DNA of 64,000 nt. Source: Pantoea sp. GD03673 (GTDB lineage: Bacteria; Pseudomonadota; Gammaproteobacteria; Enterobacterales; Enterobacteriaceae). Both the position numbers and the translations under genes were made by a program. Positions 62,957 to 64,000 of this stretch are shown here, piece by piece (position 1 is the stretch's first letter; each line of letters opens with the position of its first letter). Below the pieces are notes generated by a model. It did not search any database, was not told the DNA's origin, and worked only from the letters and a program-made list of their open reading frames with translations. The DNA lies in NCBI RefSeq assembly GCF_029844725.1, contig NZ_JAOCKJ010000003.1, positions 425,893-489,892 on the forward strand. The letters run 5' to 3'.

Positions 62957-63876
62957 ATGTGTCATATCAAAGATGCATTTTTTATGATTGCAGGAGTGTC
63001 AGGGATAATAATTTCTTGCTTTTATCTCACCGACTGCATTACCACATCAGGTACAGCGTTTGGCGCTGCATTGGGGGCGATAGCGGCAAAAGGTGTTGGC
63101 AATGATTTCAAATATTACGTTTTTGATGTGCCACCGCAGGTTATTGACCGCATCGATGATCATCGGTTTTTTACCCTGCAAAACTATAAGGACTGTTAGC
63201 ACGGTGGTATTTTTTATTATCACGACATAAATAAAAATATCAAAGTACGCTCTGCCTGTTATCACCCACTTCAACTTCCAGCGCTAATTATTTTTGTTCA
63301 TGGAGTTAACTCCGAAGGTGAATGGTATGATTCAGCAGAAACAAATCTCTGCAACGGCCTGAATGAACGTTTAAATTTGCCTCCTGATATGCAGCTTAAA
63401 GAAAATATTTATCAGAAAGGAAAAAAACTTCGGAAAATCACTTACTCTGACGTCAGTCGTTCCCCGGTTATTCGCTTTTACTGGGGATAGAGTGCAGAAC
63501 CGGGCACCGAAGACAATTACCAGATCCCGCTGCGTAACCTGGCGGATGATGATTATCACGACCTGAAAAAATACCAGAAGCTGCCCGATGCACAAATCGC
63601 TGCCCGTGGCCCCTGGTACTGGGACGGCGGTGCGTTTCAGAACGGCTGCAACCAGTTGATATCGCTGTAGAGCGACCAAGGTGTAGTAAATGGTTGAAAC
63701 AGAGGCTGATTCCGTTCAGCGTCCAGTTTGTTAATTCTGAGCTGGATCGCCTGCTGGCCAATGCGCCTGCCCGCCACTATTACGCTCATGCCGCCCGGCT
63801 GCTCGCCGATTTGTTGGAAACTCCTCTGCCACCGTTGCTCGCGCGGTTATGGCCAGGCAAAGTGCACGAAATCTGA
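62957..63876 (+). pseudogene. Eroded Tle3-like T6SS lipase effector gene
   Basis: One frame runs from 62957 through LIIFVHGVNSEGEWYDSAE, VIRFYWG, IPLRNLADDDYHDLKKYQKL and PWYWDGGAFQNGCNQL, which resemble the Tle3/DUF3274 family of T6SS phospholipase effectors. It is interrupted by three in-frame TAG codons (63197, 63488, 63668). After a shift near 63688 it continues as SVQFVNSELDRLLANAPARH and ends at 63876, losing the rest of the protein. The conserved W, Y or Q at two stops shows single-base changes. The first 80 codons contain a hydrophobic glycine-rich segment of uncertain origin, perhaps fused by deletion. Confidence 0.8.
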
Positions 63877-63898
63877 TCATTCAACAAAGGAATGCAAA

Positions 63899-64000
63899 AT
63901 GAAGATTAATCATTACTTCATTGCAGCCTGTGCCCTGCTGCTGGCGGGCTGCAGCCAGTCGTCAGCGACGGCCCGGAGCGGCGGTGGCGGCACCATTGAG
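63899..64000 (+). CDS. Lipoprotein following the effector remnant, N-terminal part
   Basis: The first 34 residues of an intact frame that runs out of the window. They form a lipoprotein signal with lipobox LLAGC (Cys18), then a Ser/Gly-rich spacer. AAAGGAAT precedes the ATG. Lipoproteins of this kind often follow Tle-type effectors as immunity or accessory proteins; if so this is an orphan immunity gene, kept after its toxin decayed. The family cannot be confirmed from so short a stretch. Confidence 0.6.
   Translation, partial: MKINHYFIAACALLLAGCSQSSATARSGGGGTIE

Noticed and set aside
1..64000. CRISPR arrays, rRNA and tRNA genes, intact insertion sequences
   Set aside because: No regularly spaced repeats, no rRNA-like sequence, no tRNA cloverleaf and no intact transposase frame were found on reading the window; a dedicated RNA search could still find a small RNA.

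Overview
The window looks like the genome of an Erwiniaceae-type enterobacterium, most likely Pantoea or a close relative. The support is protein-level resemblance to enterobacterial families: an omptin, RluF, GabT/GabP, the divisome lipoprotein DigH/YddW, a PaoABC-type molybdoenzyme and a type VI secretion (T6SS) locus. Most genes are GC-rich. AT-rich stretches (about 17.3-22.0 kb and 34.8-39.7 kb, plus 63.0-63.5 kb) stand out as accessory or decayed. Whether the replicon is a chromosome or a large plasmid cannot be told from the sequence.

Layout. 0-1.2 kb: the 3' end of an omptin protease gene and a small lipoprotein. 1.7-7.2 kb: a translationally coupled molybdo-flavoprotein operon (2Fe-2S, FAD and molybdenum subunits, then a MocA-like cytidylyltransferase and an XdhC/PaoD-like maturation factor). 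7.2-10.5 kb on the minus strand: a TonB-dependent siderophore receptor followed by a periplasmic binding protein, with a possible Fur site upstream. 10.9-17.0 kb: an RpiR regulator, a GDSL-esterase autotransporter, SfnG-like dimethylsulfone monooxygenase, a GNAT acetyltransferase and RluF.

17.2-22.0 kb is a defence islet bracketed by short palindromic repeats. It holds an OLD-family ATPase/TOPRIM nuclease overlapping a UvrD-like helicase (Gabija-type gajAB architecture) and a convergent gene of unknown family with an RNxxxxH motif resembling HEPN ribonucleases. 22.3-26.2 kb: an unrecognised gene, a metallo-beta-lactamase-fold protein that has lost its metal-binding histidines, a divergent LysR regulator, a VOC protein and a small fimbrial-like protein. 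26.4-30.8 kb: GABA catabolism, gabTP with a divergent MocR/GabR-type regulator and a direct-repeat candidate operator. 30.8-34.5 kb: DigH, a nitroreductase and an MFS transporter.

34.5-39.7 kb is a second islet, flanked by two copies of a roughly 90 bp sequence that includes a terminator. It carries a TetR-like remnant, a serine beta-lactamase-family protein, a class I glutamine amidotransferase, an AraC regulator, a decayed tyrosine recombinase and an SDR oxidoreductase. 39.7-51.0 kb: a DUF2254 membrane protein, a SulP transporter with a long leader containing a seven-codon mini-ORF (counting the stop), a chemoreceptor, an OhrR-like regulator, a GAF/EAL protein with a duplicated start region, a frameshifted LysR gene and a DJ-1/PfpI-family protein.

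After about 1.6 kb of apparently non-coding DNA, 52.6-64.0 kb is a T6SS cluster in the order tssB-tssC-tssK-tssL-ompA-like-hcp-clpV. It is followed by an eroded vgrG, an eroded Tle3-like lipase effector and the start of an intact lipoprotein, possibly an orphan immunity or accessory protein. tssA, E, F, G, J and M are not in the window and may lie downstream. All function calls come from reading the translations by eye; no database search was possible.
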